NCBI RefSeq assembly: GCF_018390645.1
Contig: NZ_JAHBGC010000052.1
Coordinates: forward strand, 83,833-147,832
DNA: 64,000 bases
From: Ancylobacter dichloromethanicus
GTDB lineage: Bacteria > Pseudomonadota > Alphaproteobacteria > Rhizobiales > Xanthobacteraceae
Reading direction: 5' to 3'
Made by a program: the position numbers and the translations under genes. The notes under the pieces are model-generated. The model searched no databases. It saw nothing but the letters and a program-made list of their open reading frames with translations, and had not been told where the DNA came from. Numbering within the stretch: the stretch's first letter is position 1; each line of letters starts with the position of its first letter. Positions 1 through 10,301 of this stretch are shown in pieces.

Positions 1-1208
1 CGCGGGGCGGGACGGGCGGCGCGGGGCGCCGGCGCGGCGGCGGGTGCCGCCACGGGCCCGGCCGCTGCCAGGGGCGGCGGCGCGGGTGTGGGAGCAGGTG
101 CGGCAGCGGGAACCGCCGCCGGTGCGGTGGACACCGCGACCATGCCGAACATCGGCCACGAGAAGGATACCTCGGCCGGGGTCACGCTGTAGCCGGAGAA
201 GCCGCCCAGCGGGGCCGCCGACGGCTCCGGCTCGGCGGGAACGTCCTCGACGAAGGCGTCTTCCGCGCCGGAGGCGGCCGTGGCCTCGACCAATCCGTCG
301 TCGGCGTCAGCTTCGGTCCGGAACGCTTCGACCGTCAGGTCTTCCACGACGCCTGTCTCATCCCCGAAGCCGGCCCGGGGGTCGAAGTCAGCCTCTTCCT
401 CGAAGTCAGCCTCGTCCTCGAAATCGTCGTCCTCGTCATAGGCGGATGTGTCCCCGGCCAGCGTCTCGACAGCCGGTGCGGGCGCGGCCGTCTCCGCCGC
501 CGTGCGCACGGCGCCGTAGCGGGCGGCGAGAAGGCGCTCTTCCTCGGGGAACTCCTCCTCGTAGTCGCCTTCCTGCAGCGGGATGAGGTCGTACACATTC
601 GCCACATCATGTGCGGCTACATCGTGCGCGGCCACATCGTTGGCGGCGGTGAACTGCTCGTCCGGGGTCCAGCCGAACGGGGTCATGGCGGAGACCGGCC
701 GGGCCGCGCGGATCGGCTCGGGCGCCGCAACGGGAGGCGTCGCGGGTGCGGGCATCGGCGCCTCGGGCACCGGCTGGGCCGAGAGCGCGCGGCGGGCATG
801 GGCGACGATCAGCGCCTTCGGCACCGCGCCGAGCGGGGGCTTGCGCGGCGGCACGCGCAGCACCGGGGTCTGCGAGGGGCGTGGCGGCACGAGCGCGGTC
901 GCGGTGGCCGGCGGCTCCAGCGCGGACGCCTCCGGCTGCGGCTGGCGCATCAGATAGTCCGGCGTGCGGGTGAAGCGCGTATTGGGCGGCATGGTGAAGG
1001 GCTGCAGCCAGCTCGGCACCAGCTCGTGCTGCGGCGCCACGGCGGGCGGGCGCGCCACCACCGGCGCAGGGAGCTTCGGCCCCTTCGACGCCGGTGGCGC
1101 GTGCGTCACCTGCGGGTTGGCACGGGAGAACACATGAGTCTGGGCGGTCGCCTTCGACTCGGAAGCCTTGTCCGCATTCGGATCGGAGGGACGCGCCGGG
1201 TTACGCAT
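1..1208 (-). CDS. Pro/Ala-rich, acidic-patch protein, N-terminal part (runs off left edge)
   Basis: An open minus-strand frame begins at an ATG at 1206-1208 (MRNPARPSDP) and stays open to base 1, so at least 400 residues are present and the C-terminus is outside the window. The first 130 residues hold polar stretches and a segment reading LVPSWLQPFTMPPNTRFTRT. Then come Ala/Pro-rich linkers, three near-identical copies of a short HDVAA unit, an acidic stretch (many D/E, about residues 200-290) and another Pro/Ala-rich tail. The TRFTRTP-like segment and long disordered linker resemble the N-terminal region of some alphaproteobacterial FtsK translocases. That is an impression from memory, not a domain match. 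No catalytic domain lies inside the window. The reading frame is well supported; the function is not. Confidence 0.55.
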   Translation of the reverse strand, partial: MRNPARPSDPNADKASESKATAQTHVFSRANPQVTHAPPASKGPKLPAPVVARPPAVAPQHELVPSWLQPFTMPPNTRFTRTPDYLMRQPQPEASALEPPATATALVPPRPSQTPVLRVPPRKPPLGAVPKALIVAHARRALSAQPVPEAPMPAPATPPVAAPEPIRAARPVSAMTPFGWTPDEQFTAANDVAAHDVAAHDVANVYDLIPLQEGDYEEEFPEEERLLAARYGAVRTAAETAAPAPAVETLAGDTSAYDEDDDFEDEADFEEEADFDPRAGFGDETGVVEDLTVEAFRTEADADDGLVEATAASGAEDAFVEDVPAEPEPSAAPLGGFSGYSVTPAEVSFSWPMFGMVAVSTAPAAVPAAAPAPTPAPPPLAAAGPVAAPAAAPAPRAARPAP

Positions 1209-1377
1209 GGGACGCTGGAACCTTTACCGCTGCTGCCGTTGAGCCTTGCGGCCGAACTGCGCAGGGCGCCGTTTCGGCCGTGCCATATGGTTAGGCGCAC
1301 AGCGTTAACGAACGGTATGAGGCGGCGGTTTTCCCCACACGCCGTGTCGGCGCGCGGCGTCCTGCCGGCCGAACGCC

Positions 1378-1698
1378 TCAGCTCGGCAGGCCGAGCGTGG
1401 CGCGGATTTCCGCCGGCATCAGGTCATGCGTTTCGGGGTGCTTCATCATGTAGCGGCCGAACACCGAACAGCGCGGCACCACGGCGAGGCCGCGCGCGCG
1501 GGCGCTGGCGAGGCCGGCCTCCACCAGCTTGGTGGCGAGGCCGCGCCCGCCGAGTTCGGCCGGCACTTCGGTATGGGTGAAGATGATGTGGTCGGCCGCG
1601 AGAATATACTGCGCGACGGCGACCTGGCCGTCCTGCTCGATCTCGAAGCGGTCGGCAGCGCGGTTGTCCCGCACCGGGACTTCGCCGTTCATGCTCAT
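1378..1698 (-). CDS. GNAT-type N-acetyltransferase (YjdJ/Gcn5-like short form)
   Basis: This 106-residue protein matches the short acetyltransferase-like family that transfers acetyl from acetyl-CoA to an unknown small substrate. The central segment HTEVPAELGGRGLATKLVEA is the acetyl-CoA pyrophosphate-binding loop (GGRGLATKLV). It is followed by the family's typical VVPRCSVFGRYMMKHPE block near the C-terminus. The whole fold fits in about 95 residues, as usual for this subfamily. Two in-frame ATGs lie 6 bases apart (1698 and 1692); I used the first. The gene is transcribed away from the nitroreductase at 1881, leaving about 180 bases between them. The substrate cannot be told from the sequence. 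Confidence 0.85.
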   Translation of the reverse strand: MSMNGEVPVRDNRAADRFEIEQDGQVAVAQYILAADHIIFTHTEVPAELGGRGLATKLVEAGLASARARGLAVVPRCSVFGRYMMKHPETHDLMPAEIRATLGLPS

Positions 1699-1880
1699 GG
1701 CTTTTCTCCTTGGGGGCGCCCGGTTCGGATTCGTGGAGGCCGGCTTGGCGTATTGGGCGGGCGCCTTGGGATATTGTCGACCAAAACGGGCGCAGCGTCG
1801 CCCCCCGTTCCGTCGTGCGGGGTGAATTTATCGGCTGTGTCCGATATAGCGCAGCTCCATCCGCTGGGAAGAGACCGCTC

Positions 1881-2492
1881 ATGACCCCGTCCACTCGCCG
1901 TCCGCCGCTGCCCGAAACGCTGGCCGTTCTGGAGACCCGCCGCTCGGTCGCCGCCGCCGGTCTTCAGGCGCCGGGGCCGGATGCGGCGCAGACCCGTCGC
2001 CTGCTGGCCATCGCCGCCCGGGTGCCCGATCACGCCATGCTGGCGCCGTGGCGATTCATCGTCATCGAAGGTGCGGCGCGGGGCGCGATCGGGGCCCTTC
2101 TGTCCGATGCCTATCGCGACCACAACCCTGATATGGCGCCGGAAAAGCGGGAAAAATTCGCCGCCATCATGGGGCGGCTGTTTCCCGCGCCGCTGGCGGT
2201 GGTGGTGGTGAGCCGGCCGGTCGGCGGCACCATGATCCCGGATTTCGAGCAGCAGCTTTCCGCCGGCGCGGTGTGCATGAACCTTTTGACCGGCGCGACG
2301 GCGATGGGGTTCGACGCCATCTGGGTGACGGGATGGGCGGCGACGCACAGGGCGGCGCTGACCATTCTCGGCCTCATTGAGGGCGAGCGCGTCGCCGGCA
2401 TCCTGCATATCGGCACCGCCACCGAGACCCCCGCCGACCGGCCGCGCCCGGATGTGTCGGCGATCACCACCCACTGGTCGCCGCCGCGCTGA
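1881..2492 (+). CDS. nitroreductase family protein (YdjA-like)
   Basis: A 203-residue single-domain FMN-dependent nitroreductase-type oxidoreductase. The N-terminal ETRRSV and the later APWRFIVIEG and KREKFAAIMG segments are the usual FMN-contacting landmarks. The C-terminal GFDAIWVTGWAA and ILHIGTATE segments complete the fold of the short YdjA-like group, which reduces nitro or quinone substrates with NAD(P)H. An upstream in-frame extension is possible but would run through the promoter gap. The ATG at 1881 (MTPSTRRPPL) gives the usual family length. A strong hairpin follows at 2504-2533, before the convergent malate synthase. The physiological substrate is unknown. Confidence 0.88.
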   Translation: MTPSTRRPPLPETLAVLETRRSVAAAGLQAPGPDAAQTRRLLAIAARVPDHAMLAPWRFIVIEGAARGAIGALLSDAYRDHNPDMAPEKREKFAAIMGRLFPAPLAVVVVSRPVGGTMIPDFEQQLSAGAVCMNLLTGATAMGFDAIWVTGWAATHRAALTILGLIEGERVAGILHIGTATETPADRPRPDVSAITTHWSPPR

Positions 2493-2503
2493 ATGAAATG
2501 GAA

Positions 2504-2533
2504 GAGGCCGCCCCGGGTCCCCGGGACGGCCTC
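2504..2533. terminator. bidirectional hairpin between nitroreductase and malate synthase genes
   Basis: A 30-base inverted repeat with a single C-A mismatch forms a 14-pair stem with an almost closed loop. It sits between two convergent genes. A T run (TTTTTT) follows about 10 bases after the stem on the plus strand, so it probably ends transcription from the nitroreductase side and perhaps both sides. Confidence 0.65.
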
Positions 2534-2569
2534 CTCTCTGGCGTTTTTTGGCGCTTCCTCGAACGGGGA

Positions 2570-4744
2570 TCAGGCGGCGGCCTGGGCCTGCTTGGCCTCG
2601 CGGCGGCGGCGGGTGAGCACGAATTCGGTGTAGCCATTGGGCTGCGCGCGGCCTTCGAAGATCAGGTCGCGGGCGGCGCGGAAGGCGAAGCCGTCATAGG
2701 CGGGGGCCATCGGCACATAGTCCGGGTCGCCCGCGTTCTGGCCGTCGACCACCTTGGCCATGCGGCGCAGCGTCTCTTCCACCTGCTCGGCGGTGACCAC
2801 GCCGTGCATCAGCCAGTTGGCGACGTGCTGCGAGGAGATGCGCAGCGTCGCGCGGTCTTCCATCAGCCCGACATCGTGAATGTCCGGCACCTTGGAACAG
2901 CCGACCCCCTGGTCCACCCAACGCACGACATAGCCGAGAATGCCCTGGATATTGTTGTCCAGTTCCTCCTGCACCGCCGCCGGCTCCCAATTGCCGCGGT
3001 CGACCACGGGGATGGTGAGCAGGTCGCGGCGGGAGGCCCGCTTGCGGTCGCGCAATTCGGCCTGGCGCTTGAACACGTCCACCTTGTGGTAGTGCAGCGC
3101 GTGCAGCGTGGCGGCGGTGGGCGAGGGCACCCAGGCGGTGTTGGCGCCGGCCAGCGGGTGGGCGACCTTCTGCTCGATCATGTCGGCCATGCGGTCGGGC
3201 ATCGCCCACATGCCCTTGCCGATCTGGCCATGGCCGTCGAGATGCGCGGCGAGGCCGGCATCGACATTGTTGTCCTCATAGGCCTTGATCCAGACCTGCG
3301 CCTTCATCTCGTTCTTGCGCACCACCGGACCCGCCTCCATCGAGGTGTGGATCTCGTCGCCGGTGCGGTCGAGGAAGCCGGTATTGATGAAGACGACGCG
3401 CTCGCGGGCGGCGCGGATCGAGGCGGAGAGGTTGGCGCTGGTGCGGCGCTCCTCGTCCATGATGCCGATCTTCAGCGTGTTGGCCTCAAGCCCGAGAAGC
3501 TGTTCGACGCGGGCGAACAGGTCGACGGCGAACGCGACTTCCTCCGGGCCGTGCATCTTCGGCTTGACGATATAGACCGAGCCGGCGCGGCTGTTGCGCA
3601 GCTCGCCCTTGCCCTTGAGGTCGTGCAGCGCGATCAGCGTGGTCACGGCGGCGTCGAGGATGGATTCGGGAATCTCCCGGCCCTGGGCGTCGAGCACGGC
3701 GTCGGTCAGCATGTGCTGGCCGACATTGCGCACCAGCATCAGGCTGCGCCCGTGCAGGGTCAGCTCGCCGCCGGTGGCCGAGGTGTAGCGGCGGTCGGCG
3801 GCGAGGCTGCGCTCCACCGTCTCGCGGCCCTTGGCGAAGCGGGCGCTGAGCGTGCCCTTCATCAGGCCGAGCCAGTTGCGGTAGACCAGCACCTTGTCCT
3901 GTGCATCCACGGCCGCGACGCTGTCCTCGCAGTCGACGATGGTGGTCACCGCCGCCTCGATGACGATGTCGGCGATGCCGGCCGGGTCGGTCTTGCCGAT
4001 GCGGTGGGCGCGGTCGACCACGATGTCGATATGCAGGCCGTGATGGATCAGCAGCACCGAGGACGGCGCCTCGGCCTCGCCGGCGAAGCCCGCGAACTGC
4101 GAGGGGTCCTTGAGGCCGATAAGGCTGCCGGAGGAGAGCTCCACCGCCAGCGCGCCATCGGCCACGCGATAGCCAACGGCATCGGCATGGCTGCCGGAGG
4201 CCAGCGGCACGCTCTCGTCGAGGAAGGCGCGGGCGCGCTCGATCACGCGCTGGGCGCGCACCGCGTTAAAGCCGTTGGAACGCGAGGCGCCGCCGTCTTC
4301 GGGCAGGGCATCGGTGCCGTACAGCGCGTCATAGAGGCTGCCCCAGCGGGCATTGGCCGCGTTCAGCGCGTAGCGGGCATTGGTGACCGGAACCACGAGC
4401 TGCGGACCGGGAATGCGGGCGAGCTCCTCGTCCACCTTGGCGGTGACGACCTCGAACGGCTCCGGCTCGGGCAGCAGATAGCCGATCTCGGCGAGAAAGA
4501 CCTCATAGGCGACAGGGTCGACCGGCTTGTTGCGGTGGGCGCGGTGCCAGGCGTCGATCTGCGCCTGCAACTCGTCGCGGCGGGCGAGCAGTTCCGCGTT
4601 GCGCGGGGCGAAATCGCGGACGATCCCGGCGAAGCTCTCCCAGAAGGCGGCGGCCTCGACCCCGGTGCCCGGAATGGCTTCATTATTGATGAAGTCGACA
4701 AGGGCGGAATCCACCTTCAGGTCGGCGACGTCGGAATAGCTCAT
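2570..4744 (-). CDS. glcB: malate synthase G
   Basis: The enzyme condenses glyoxylate with acetyl-CoA to malate, the second step of the glyoxylate shunt. The protein is 724 residues, the normal length of the G isoform. Family landmarks include [13 protein letters not shown] in the middle, a [10 protein letters not shown] segment just before it, and [20 protein letters not shown] in the C-terminal third, which carries the catalytic-region Cys and Asp. The frame extends upstream to 4870, but the ATG at 4744 ([10 protein letters not shown]) gives the conserved N-terminus. The 42 extra residues look like translated leader. The isocitrate lyase gene lies upstream in the same direction, separated by a 297-base spacer with a palindrome, so separate transcription is possible. 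Confidence 0.97.
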   Translation of the reverse strand: MSYSDVADLKVDSALVDFINNEAIPGTGVEAAAFWESFAGIVRDFAPRNAELLARRDELQAQIDAWHRAHRNKPVDPVAYEVFLAEIGYLLPEPEPFEVVTAKVDEELARIPGPQLVVPVTNARYALNAANARWGSLYDALYGTDALPEDGGASRSNGFNAVRAQRVIERARAFLDESVPLASGSHADAVGYRVADGALAVELSSGSLIGLKDPSQFAGFAGEAEAPSSVLLIHHGLHIDIVVDRAHRIGKTDPAGIADIVIEAAVTTIVDCEDSVAAVDAQDKVLVYRNWLGLMKGTLSARFAKGRETVERSLAADRRYTSATGGELTLHGRSLMLVRNVGQHMLTDAVLDAQGREIPESILDAAVTTLIALHDLKGKGELRNSRAGSVYIVKPKMHGPEEVAFAVDLFARVEQLLGLEANTLKIGIMDEERRTSANLSASIRAARERVVFINTGFLDRTGDEIHTSMEAGPVVRKNEMKAQVWIKAYEDNNVDAGLAAHLDGHGQIGKGMWAMPDRMADMIEQKVAHPLAGANTAWVPSPTAATLHALHYHKVDVFKRQAELRDRKRASRRDLLTIPVVDRGNWEPAAVQEELDNNIQGILGYVVRWVDQGVGCSKVPDIHDVGLMEDRATLRISSQHVANWLMHGVVTAEQVEETLRRMAKVVDGQNAGDPDYVPMAPAYDGFAFRAARDLIFEGRAQPNGYTEFVLTRRRREAKQAQAAA

Positions 4745-4932
4745 GACGGGTCCCTTCACGCGAGCGGAAAGCCGGTGCGCCGCAGGCGACCGGCACAGCT
4801 GTGCTTCCCAATAAACAAAAGTCCGGGTGCGGCGCAACATCGCACATAGTCGGAGTTCGCCGCGTCGCAAGGGGGTGCCCCTTGTCTTTCAAGGCCTCGT
4901 GAGGCGTTTGCGGTGCAGCGCGACTTGAAAAA

Positions 4933-5022
4933 GTCATCCCGGGCCGCCCGGCCTTCGCCGGACCCGCGCGAGGTTTTCCCCCGACCCCGAGCGGGCGCGC
5001 CGAGCGCCGCCCCGGGATGACC
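4933..5022. repeat. REP-like palindrome (TCATCCCGGG type)
   Basis: GTCATCCCGGG (4933-4943) and CCCGGGATGAC (5011-5021) form the outer arms of an inverted repeat, with a GC-rich interior. Such palindromes are common between genes in Hyphomicrobiales. It lies between isocitrate lyase and malate synthase. The rest of the 297-base gap (4745-5041) is the malate synthase leader, and I see no gene in it. Confidence 0.6.
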
Positions 5023-5041
5023 AAGTGGTGCGAGCCGTCCC

Positions 5042-6340
<1,299 letters not shown>

Positions 6341-6492
6341 GGTTCTTCCCTGCTGCTGAAATGGATGTGGAGGAGGCCGGCGCGGGGGCCGAGGAGGTGT
6401 CGGCGCCCGCGCCGGCCGGGCCGCCACGTGCGTCGTCGACGTGCGGCGATGCCAGGCGCGGCGGCCTGAAGCGGGGTCGTGCGGCCATCGCG

Positions 6493-6744
6493 CTACCGTG
6501 CGCGGCGTGTGTAGGTGGCCGCCACCAGCCGCCCGCCGATGAGGGCGCCGACCAGCGCGCTCATGTCCTGCTGGCCCGGCGCCATGGCGATGCGGTGGCG
6601 GCCGATGCGGTGGACGATGGTGAAGTCCTTGGCGGCCAGTCCTTCCGCCTGGAAGACCTGGCCGATTTCCTCGGCATCGCCGCCGATGATGGTGACAAAC
6701 TCGTCCTCGCCGGTGGTGGCGGGCGTGTGGTGGGGCGCGCTCAT
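6493..6744 (-). CDS. small protein of unknown function in the isocitrate lyase operon
   Basis: An 83-residue protein ([10 protein letters not shown] start at 6744, RBS GGGAGGAATTG just upstream). It has a compact alpha/beta-looking core with [16 protein letters not shown] and [16 protein letters not shown], then [19 protein letters not shown]. There is no signal peptide or long membrane segment, and I do not recognise a named family. It lies between the regulator and isocitrate lyase on the lyase strand, so it is probably the first gene of that transcript. It may modulate lyase activity or expression, but that rests only on position. The frame could start 42 bases further upstream at 6786, but this start has the better RBS. 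Confidence 0.7.
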   Translation of the reverse strand: MSAPHHTPATTGEDEFVTIIGGDAEEIGQVFQAEGLAAKDFTIVHRIGRHRIAMAPGQQDMSALVGALIGGRLVAATYTRRAR

Positions 6745-6770
6745 GTCAATTCCTCCCTTCGAAGTGCTGG

Positions 6771-6869
6771 TGTAAAGATTTAACACTCGACATCGAATGG
6801 CAAGAAATATAGTGATTTGAGTGTGTTAAGCTGATAAGACTTGTAAAGTTTACGGGTCGGTTTTGTAAA
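6771..6869. promoter_or_regulatory. divergent aceA/scfR control region with TGTAAA elements
   Basis: This unusually A/T-rich spacer holds three TGTAAA elements at 6771-6776, 6842-6847 and 6864-6869. The middle one is part of a perfect palindrome, GTAAA-G-TTTAC (6843-6853). It separates the small protein/aceA unit from the ScfR-type regulator, so these are candidate regulator sites. The RamB box of Corynebacterium is similar in spirit (AT-rich, TTTGCAAA) but not identical. Confidence 0.5.
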
Positions 6870-6888
6870 TCGAGCAAAGGACGAGGCC

Positions 6889-8307
6889 ATGCTGGCCAGC
6901 GAACCGCGCATTGGCAGCCGGGTGCAGCGGCTGCGCCGGGGCAGGCGCATCTCGCAGGCGGACCTCGCCACCGCGCTGGGGATTTCCGCAAGCTATCTCA
7001 ACCTGATCGAGCATAATCGCCGGCGCATCACCGTGCCGCTGCTGATGAAGCTGGCCGGCTATTTCGGCATCGAGCCGGGCGAGCTGGTGGAGAACGACGA
7101 ATCCCGCCTCGTCGGCGACATGATGGAGCTTTTCAGCGACGAGCTGTTCGCCGAGAACGCGCTGACCAACCAGGACATACGCGACCTCGCCGCCTCCAAT
7201 CCGGCGGTCGGGCGCGCCGTGGTGCGGCTCTACGACCAGTTCAAGACGCTGCGCGAGGCGCACCGCACCGGCGCCACCGGCACGCTGGAAGGCGAGGGCG
7301 GCTATCACCCGGCGACCGACGCGGTGTCCGATTTCATCCAGGACAACGCCAATTACTTCCCCACTCTGGAGGCGGAAGCCGAGCGCATAAGGCGCGATAT
7401 CGACTTCGCCTCGGATTCGTTCGAATACGGGTTGAAGACCTATCTCGCCAACGTGTTCGGGCTCAACTGGCGCTCCGCCTCGCTGCCGGCCGGCATCGCC
7501 CGGCGCTTCGACGCGGGCGCGCACGAACTCATCACCGCCGAGGTGCTGCCGCCGGAATCGGCGCTGTTTGTGGTCGCCCACCAGCTCGGCCTGCTCGCCG
7601 CCTCGCGCCAGATCGACGAACTGATCGCCGCCGCCAACCTGCCCGCCGACGCCCCGGTCGTGACTCGCAACGCGCTCGCCAGCTATTTCGCCTCGGCGCT
7701 GGTGATGCCCTATGAGCCGTTCCTCGCTGCCTGCCAGGAGACGCGCTACGACATCGAGCGCATCCAGCGCCGCTTCCGCACCAGCTTCGAGCAGGTCTGC
7801 CACCGCATGACGACGCTGCAGCGGCCGGGGCGGGCGGGCATCCCGCTGCACCTTGTGCGCACCGACATCGCCGGCAACATCTCCAAGCGTTTCTCGCTGT
7901 CGGGAATCCACATTTCCCGCCATTCCGGCGCCTGCCCGCGCTGGAACGTCTATGCCGCCTTCTTCCATCCCGAGCGGATCAATGTGCAGCTCAGCCAGAT
8001 GCCGGAGGGCCAGCGCTATTTCTGCATCGCCAAGTCGATCACCAAGGGCGGCCACCGGCACAATGCGCCGCGCCGGCATTTGTCCATCGGGCTCGGTTGC
8101 CACATCAGCCATGCCCACCAGATGGTCTATTCCGACGGCATGAACCTCGCCGACCCCTCGCAGACCGTGCCGATCGGCGTCGGCTGCCGCATCTGCCCGC
8201 GGCTCGACTGCGAGCAGCGCGCCCAGCCGCCGACCGACCACCGCTTCACGCTGAACGAGATCGACATGTCGGAGAGCTTCTACGCCCCGGCGCGGCGGGG
8301 GCTGTAA
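6889..8307 (+). CDS. short-chain fatty acyl-CoA-type transcriptional regulator (ScfR/RamB family)
   Basis: A 472-residue regulator with an N-terminal XRE helix-turn-helix (about residues 10-65; QADLATALGISASYLNLIEHNRRRIT), a central IrrE/DUF955-like domain (about 160-290) and a C-terminal DUF2083 domain (about 300-465). The C-terminal domain holds spaced Cys and His residues, for example GACPRWN, LGCHISHAH and GVGCRICPRLDCEQR. This architecture belongs to RamB, MccR and ScfR regulators of acetate, propionate and glyoxylate-cycle genes, which sense short-chain acyl-CoA. The HExxH metallopeptidase motif of IrrE is not intact here (FVVAHQLGLL). Its divergent placement from aceA supports control of the glyoxylate shunt. 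The activator or repressor sign cannot be told from sequence. Confidence 0.9.
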   Translation: MLASEPRIGSRVQRLRRGRRISQADLATALGISASYLNLIEHNRRRITVPLLMKLAGYFGIEPGELVENDESRLVGDMMELFSDELFAENALTNQDIRDLAASNPAVGRAVVRLYDQFKTLREAHRTGATGTLEGEGGYHPATDAVSDFIQDNANYFPTLEAEAERIRRDIDFASDSFEYGLKTYLANVFGLNWRSASLPAGIARRFDAGAHELITAEVLPPESALFVVAHQLGLLAASRQIDELIAAANLPADAPVVTRNALASYFASALVMPYEPFLAACQETRYDIERIQRRFRTSFEQVCHRMTTLQRPGRAGIPLHLVRTDIAGNISKRFSLSGIHISRHSGACPRWNVYAAFFHPERINVQLSQMPEGQRYFCIAKSITKGGHRHNAPRRHLSIGLGCHISHAHQMVYSDGMNLADPSQTVPIGVGCRICPRLDCEQRAQPPTDHRFTLNEIDMSESFYAPARRGL

Positions 8308-8313
8308 CGGGGC

Positions 8314-10088
8314 TCAGTCGAGCCTCTCGCCGGTCACCTCGCTGAGCCGGCGGCCCATCTCGTCGCTGTAGCGCTTGACCGCATGCGCCTCGCTGAGCAC
8401 GCCGACCACCTGCCCGTCCGGCAGGGTGACGGCGAGCGCGTCGGCTTCGCTCCGCTCGAACAGGTCGAGCGCCTCGCGGATGGTGGCGGTCGGCAGCAGG
8501 CGGGTCTCGGTGAGCCGCAGCAGCGGACGCAACGAGGCGAGGGGCTCGCCCTCGGCGGTCTCGGCGAGGGCGCCCGGCGGGATCATGCCGGCATAGCGGC
8601 CGTTCTCGGTGGCGACGAGATAGGCGGTGGCGCCGGGCGGGTAGCGCCGGCGGGCGTCGGCGAGAGGCGTTTGGATGTCGAGCAGCGGCACCTCGTGGCG
8701 CATCAGCATGGCCACGGTGAGTTCGCGCAGCCAGCCGATATCGTGTGCGCCGCGAATGTTCTCGCCGCGCAGGTGAAAGCGCCAGGTGGCGAAGGAGAAG
8801 CCGAACAGCCGCCGTGTGACCAGCGAGGCGGTGCCCGCCGCCGCCAGCACCGCCAGCGTCAGTTCGAGGTCGCCGGTCATCTCCAGCGCCAGCAGCGTCA
8901 TCGTCATCGGCCCGCCGACCACGGCCACCGCCAGCGCGCTCATGCCGATGAGGGCATAGAAGGCATGCGAGGGCACGAGGCCGGGCAGCACGGTGGGTGC
9001 CAGCAATTCCAGCCCGGCGGCATAGACGCGCCCGGCGAGAACGCCCATCAGCAGCGAGGCGAAGAACAGGCCGCCGCGGAAGCCGGCGCCGATGGAGACC
9101 GAGGACGCCGTCACCTTCGCCACCAGCAGCAGGACGGCGATGGCCAGCGGTGTGTCGGCGCCGAGATAATGGTAGACCGCGCCATGGCCGGCCGACAGCA
9201 CGGTCGGGTTCCACAGCGCGAGGGCGCCGACGATCAGCCCCCCGCCGCGGGGCGCAGCCAGACCGGCAGGTGCGAGCGCCGGAAGCCGGCTTCCACCAGC
9301 GTCGCCCCGCGCATCACCGCGATGCCGACCAGCGCGCAGAGCAGCCCGAGCAGCAGCACCGCCGGCACGTCGACGAGCCCCGGCGCGTCGATCGCCGGCA
9401 GCGCCAGATGGTGCTGCGGCGCCAGCATCTGCTGGGTGAGGGCGGCGGTGAAGGTCGCCGTCATCATCGGCACGAAAGCGGGGATGGCATAGGTGCCGAG
9501 CACCAGCTCGAAGCCGTAGAATGCGCCCATCAGCGGCGCGTTGAAGGCGGCGCCGATGGCCGCGCCGGCGCCGCAGCCGACCAGCAGCCGCAGATCCGCC
9601 CGGCGCACATGGAACATCCGGCCGATCCGCGAGGCCAGCCCGGCCGCCGCCTGGGTATAGCCGGCCTCCAGCCCTACCGAGGCGCCCACCCCGCTGGAGA
9701 AAAGGGTCTGAAGCGCCACCACGACGCTGTCGCGTAGCGACATCCGCCCGCCATGCAGCGCATTGGCCTCGATCGGGTCGACCGGCGGGTTGGCGCCGGT
9801 GCGCAGGAAGGCCCGCACGCAGAGCCCGAATGCGAGGCCGCCGAGCACCGGCCCGAGCAGCACCAGCGCCGGCGAAAGTCCGGTCGAGACCGACAGATGC
9901 GTGCCGGTCGGTATACGGAAGATCAGTTCGTGCAGCCCCTGCCAGGCGAGGTTCATGGCAACCACCACCAGGCCGGCGATCACCCCCACCACCGCCGCCA
10001 GCGCGGCGATGCCGAGCTCGCTGGCCCGCACCAGACGGCGCAGTCCACGGGTCAGTCGCTCTTCGCCGGCAGGGGAATCGGTGTTCAC
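8314..10088 (-). pseudogene. ClC-family chloride channel/antiporter with C-terminal CBS domains, interrupted by a frameshift
   Basis: The N-terminal part runs from a GTG at 10088 (VNTDSPAGEE) through several membrane helices. It includes SSGVGASVGLEAGYTQ, which retains the gating-Glu position, and GCGAGAAIGAAFNAPLMG. It stops at 9234 just after WLRPAAGG. The homologous continuation (LIVGALALWNPTVLSAGHG, then SIGAGFRGGLFFASLLMG and two CBS domains) is in the next frame, ending at 8314. The break is in a run of six G residues on the coding strand. One extra G restores a continuous 591-residue protein, the normal size for ClC plus CBS. It is therefore either a real inactivation or a homopolymer sequencing error. 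The GSGIP selectivity motif is not recognisable (NPPVDPIEANALHGG in that region). Confidence 0.85.
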
Positions 10089-10301
10089 GGGGCCGCTCTT
10101 TCGGGACCCGTCTTCACTAGGCAAGGACGCCGCCGCACGCAACGGGCCTGCGGCCCCCTTTACGCTGGGGAGCGTCGCGGGGAAGTGATGGCCGGGCGCC
10201 GTGATCGGCGCGGCGAGGCGGGTAAAGTCCGTCCGAACCAACCTGGATTCGGCGGTGCCCCTTCGGGAGCGCGCCGCCCTTAGCGCTTGGAGTTTTCGTG
10301 A

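Noticed and set aside
1785-1811. GGAAC-N18-CGTT on the minus strand upstream of the GNAT gene
   Set aside because: The spacing is one base longer than the EcfG consensus (16-17), so I did not call a promoter.
2498-4849. Very long plus-strand open frame opposite malate synthase
   Set aside because: It is the antisense shadow of glcB in GC-rich DNA, with low-complexity His/Val/Gly-rich content and no family features.
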